Positions 6,270 to 7,130 of a stretch of 7,130 nucleotides of DNA are shown piece after piece. This DNA comes from Mycobacterium sp. (lineage in GTDB: Bacteria > Actinomycetota > Actinomycetes > Mycobacteriales > Mycobacteriaceae): assembly GCA_019246375.1 (NCBI GenBank), contig JAFAQO010000493.1:1-7130 (forward strand), given 5' to 3'. Below the pieces are notes generated by a model. That model was not told where the DNA came from. It searched no databases and worked only from the letters and a program-made list of their open reading frames with translations. How positions within the stretch are numbered: the stretch's first letter is position 1; each line of letters starts with the position of its first letter. Both the position numbers and the translations under genes were made by a program.

Positions 6270-7130
6270 GACCTATCAAGGCGATGACGGCGAACGCACC
6301 GGAGTCGTCTCCGGCGAGGTGATCCACGCGATGCCGCCGGGCGTGACATTGCTCGACCTGATCCGGGGTGGTGCGACGAGACTGCAGGAAGCCGGCGAGG
6401 ATGCGCTGCGTGCAGCGTCAACCGTGCGTCTCGACCAGGTGCGGCTCAAGGCGCCGATCCCGCGCCCGCCCTCGATCCGGGACTGCCTGTGCTTTTTGGA
6501 TCACATGCGTAATTGCCAAGCGGCGATGGGCGGCGGCCGAGTGCTCAAGGACACCTGGTACCGCATCCCCGCGTTCTACTTCGCTTGTCCCGCAACAGTT
6601 CTCGGTCCATACGACGACGCGCCGAGGGCACCCGGAAGTGCTTGGCAGGATTTCGAATTGGAGATCGGCGCGGTCATCGGGGTCGAAGGCAAAGACCTGT
6701 CGGTCGTCGAAGCCGAACAGGCAATCGTCGGCTACACGATCTTCAACGACTGGTCGGCACGCGACCTGCAGCAGCTGGAGGGCCAGCTGGGGATCGGGCA
6801 GGCCAAGGGCAAAGACAGCGGAGTCACGCTGGGCCCGTATCTGATCACCCCAGATGAGCTCGAGCCCTACCGCCGCGACGGCAAGCTCAGCCTCGATGTC
6901 ACGGCGCTCGTCAACGACGCGGTGATCGGTTCCGGGTCGACGGGCACGATGGACTGGAGCTTCGGCGAGGTCATCTCCTACGCATCGCGCGGCGTGACGC
7001 TGGTACCGGGTGACGTCTTCGGTTCCGGCACGGTACCGACCTGCACGCTCGTCGAGCACCTCAGCCCGACCGCACCGGAGGGTTTCCCGGGCTGGTTGCA
7101 CGACGGCGACGTGGTGACGCTGAAAGTCCA
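6259..7130 (+). CDS. Fumarylacetoacetate hydrolase (FAH)-family protein, Rv0939-like (partial, runs off right edge)
   Basis: The 290 complete codons encode a cytoplasmic FAH-fold enzyme of the hydrolase, isomerase or decarboxylase type that acts on diketo or hydroxy-dienoate acids from aromatic or other carbon catabolism. An N-terminal cap region (about 1-65) precedes the catalytic fold. The divalent metal ligands are visible as E133 and E135 in DFELEIG and D164 in FNDWSARD. K185 in GKDSG and H82 in DHMRNC are the likely catalytic lysine and histidine. GSGTVPTCTLVE at 255-266 is the typical C-terminal signature, so the FAH domain is nearly complete at the window edge. The start resembles what I recall of M. 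tuberculosis Rv0939, annotated there as a possible bifunctional isomerase/cyclase of about 640 residues with a second C-terminal domain. This gene may therefore continue well beyond the window. It starts divergently from the cyclase, 45 bp away. The family is secure, but the substrate and exact reaction are not. Confidence 0.92.
   Translation, partial: MRWATYQGDDGERTGVVSGEVIHAMPPGVTLLDLIRGGATRLQEAGEDALRAASTVRLDQVRLKAPIPRPPSIRDCLCFLDHMRNCQAAMGGGRVLKDTWYRIPAFYFACPATVLGPYDDAPRAPGSAWQDFELEIGAVIGVEGKDLSVVEAEQAIVGYTIFNDWSARDLQQLEGQLGIGQAKGKDSGVTLGPYLITPDELEPYRRDGKLSLDVTALVNDAVIGSGSTGTMDWSFGEVISYASRGVTLVPGDVFGSGTVPTCTLVEHLSPTAPEGFPGWLHDGDVVTLKV

Noticed and set aside
6418..7101. A 227-codon minus-strand open frame opposite the FAH-family gene
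   Set aside because: It is antisense to a well-supported FAH domain and has no family motif.
1..7130. Mobile elements, CRISPR repeats, tRNA or rRNA genes
   Set aside because: No transposase or integrase motifs, direct repeats, regularly spaced repeats or tRNA-like cloverleaf sequence were seen. The genes fill the window almost completely.

Overview
This window is high-GC, tightly packed actinobacterial DNA, almost certainly from a Mycobacterium or a very close relative. The main reason is a complete ATP-dependent DNA ligase D with the mycobacterial Pol–PE–ligase domain order, which from memory looks very close to M. tuberculosis Rv0938. The fumarylacetoacetate hydrolase-family gene at the right edge also resembles the N-terminal half of Rv0939. 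No database search was possible, so the genus call rests on recognition of these proteins.

Layout from left to right. (1) 1..1301, minus strand: a polyol (mannitol-type) 2-dehydrogenase whose C-terminus lies beyond the left edge. (2) A 37-bp divergent gap with a plausible leaderless promoter for ligD. (3) 1339..3642, plus strand: ligD, complete, with all three catalytic centres intact. (4) An 18-bp convergent gap. (5) 3661..5373, minus strand: an ABC-2-type half-transporter with its ATPase and membrane domain fused. (6) 5392..6213, minus strand: a soluble class III (IIIb-like) adenylate cyclase with an N-terminal four-cysteine module. It lies 18 bp upstream of the transporter gene and is probably co-transcribed with it. 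(7) A 45-bp divergent gap rich in small palindromes. (8) 6259..7130, plus strand: the FAH-family gene, which runs off the right edge. Both edge genes are open at the window boundary and are easily missed by simple ORF calling.

Functionally there are three unrelated themes: polyol oxidation, NHEJ-type double-strand break repair (LigD, with its partner Ku not in the window), and a cyclase–ABC exporter pair. The cyclase–ABC pair sits between ligD and the Rv0939-like gene, which I recall as directly adjacent in M. tuberculosis. The pair is therefore a candidate insertion in this lineage, or a loss in the tuberculosis lineage.

No RNA genes, CRISPR arrays, insertion sequences, long repeats or convincing terminators were seen. 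There is no gene-free stretch longer than about 50 bases.
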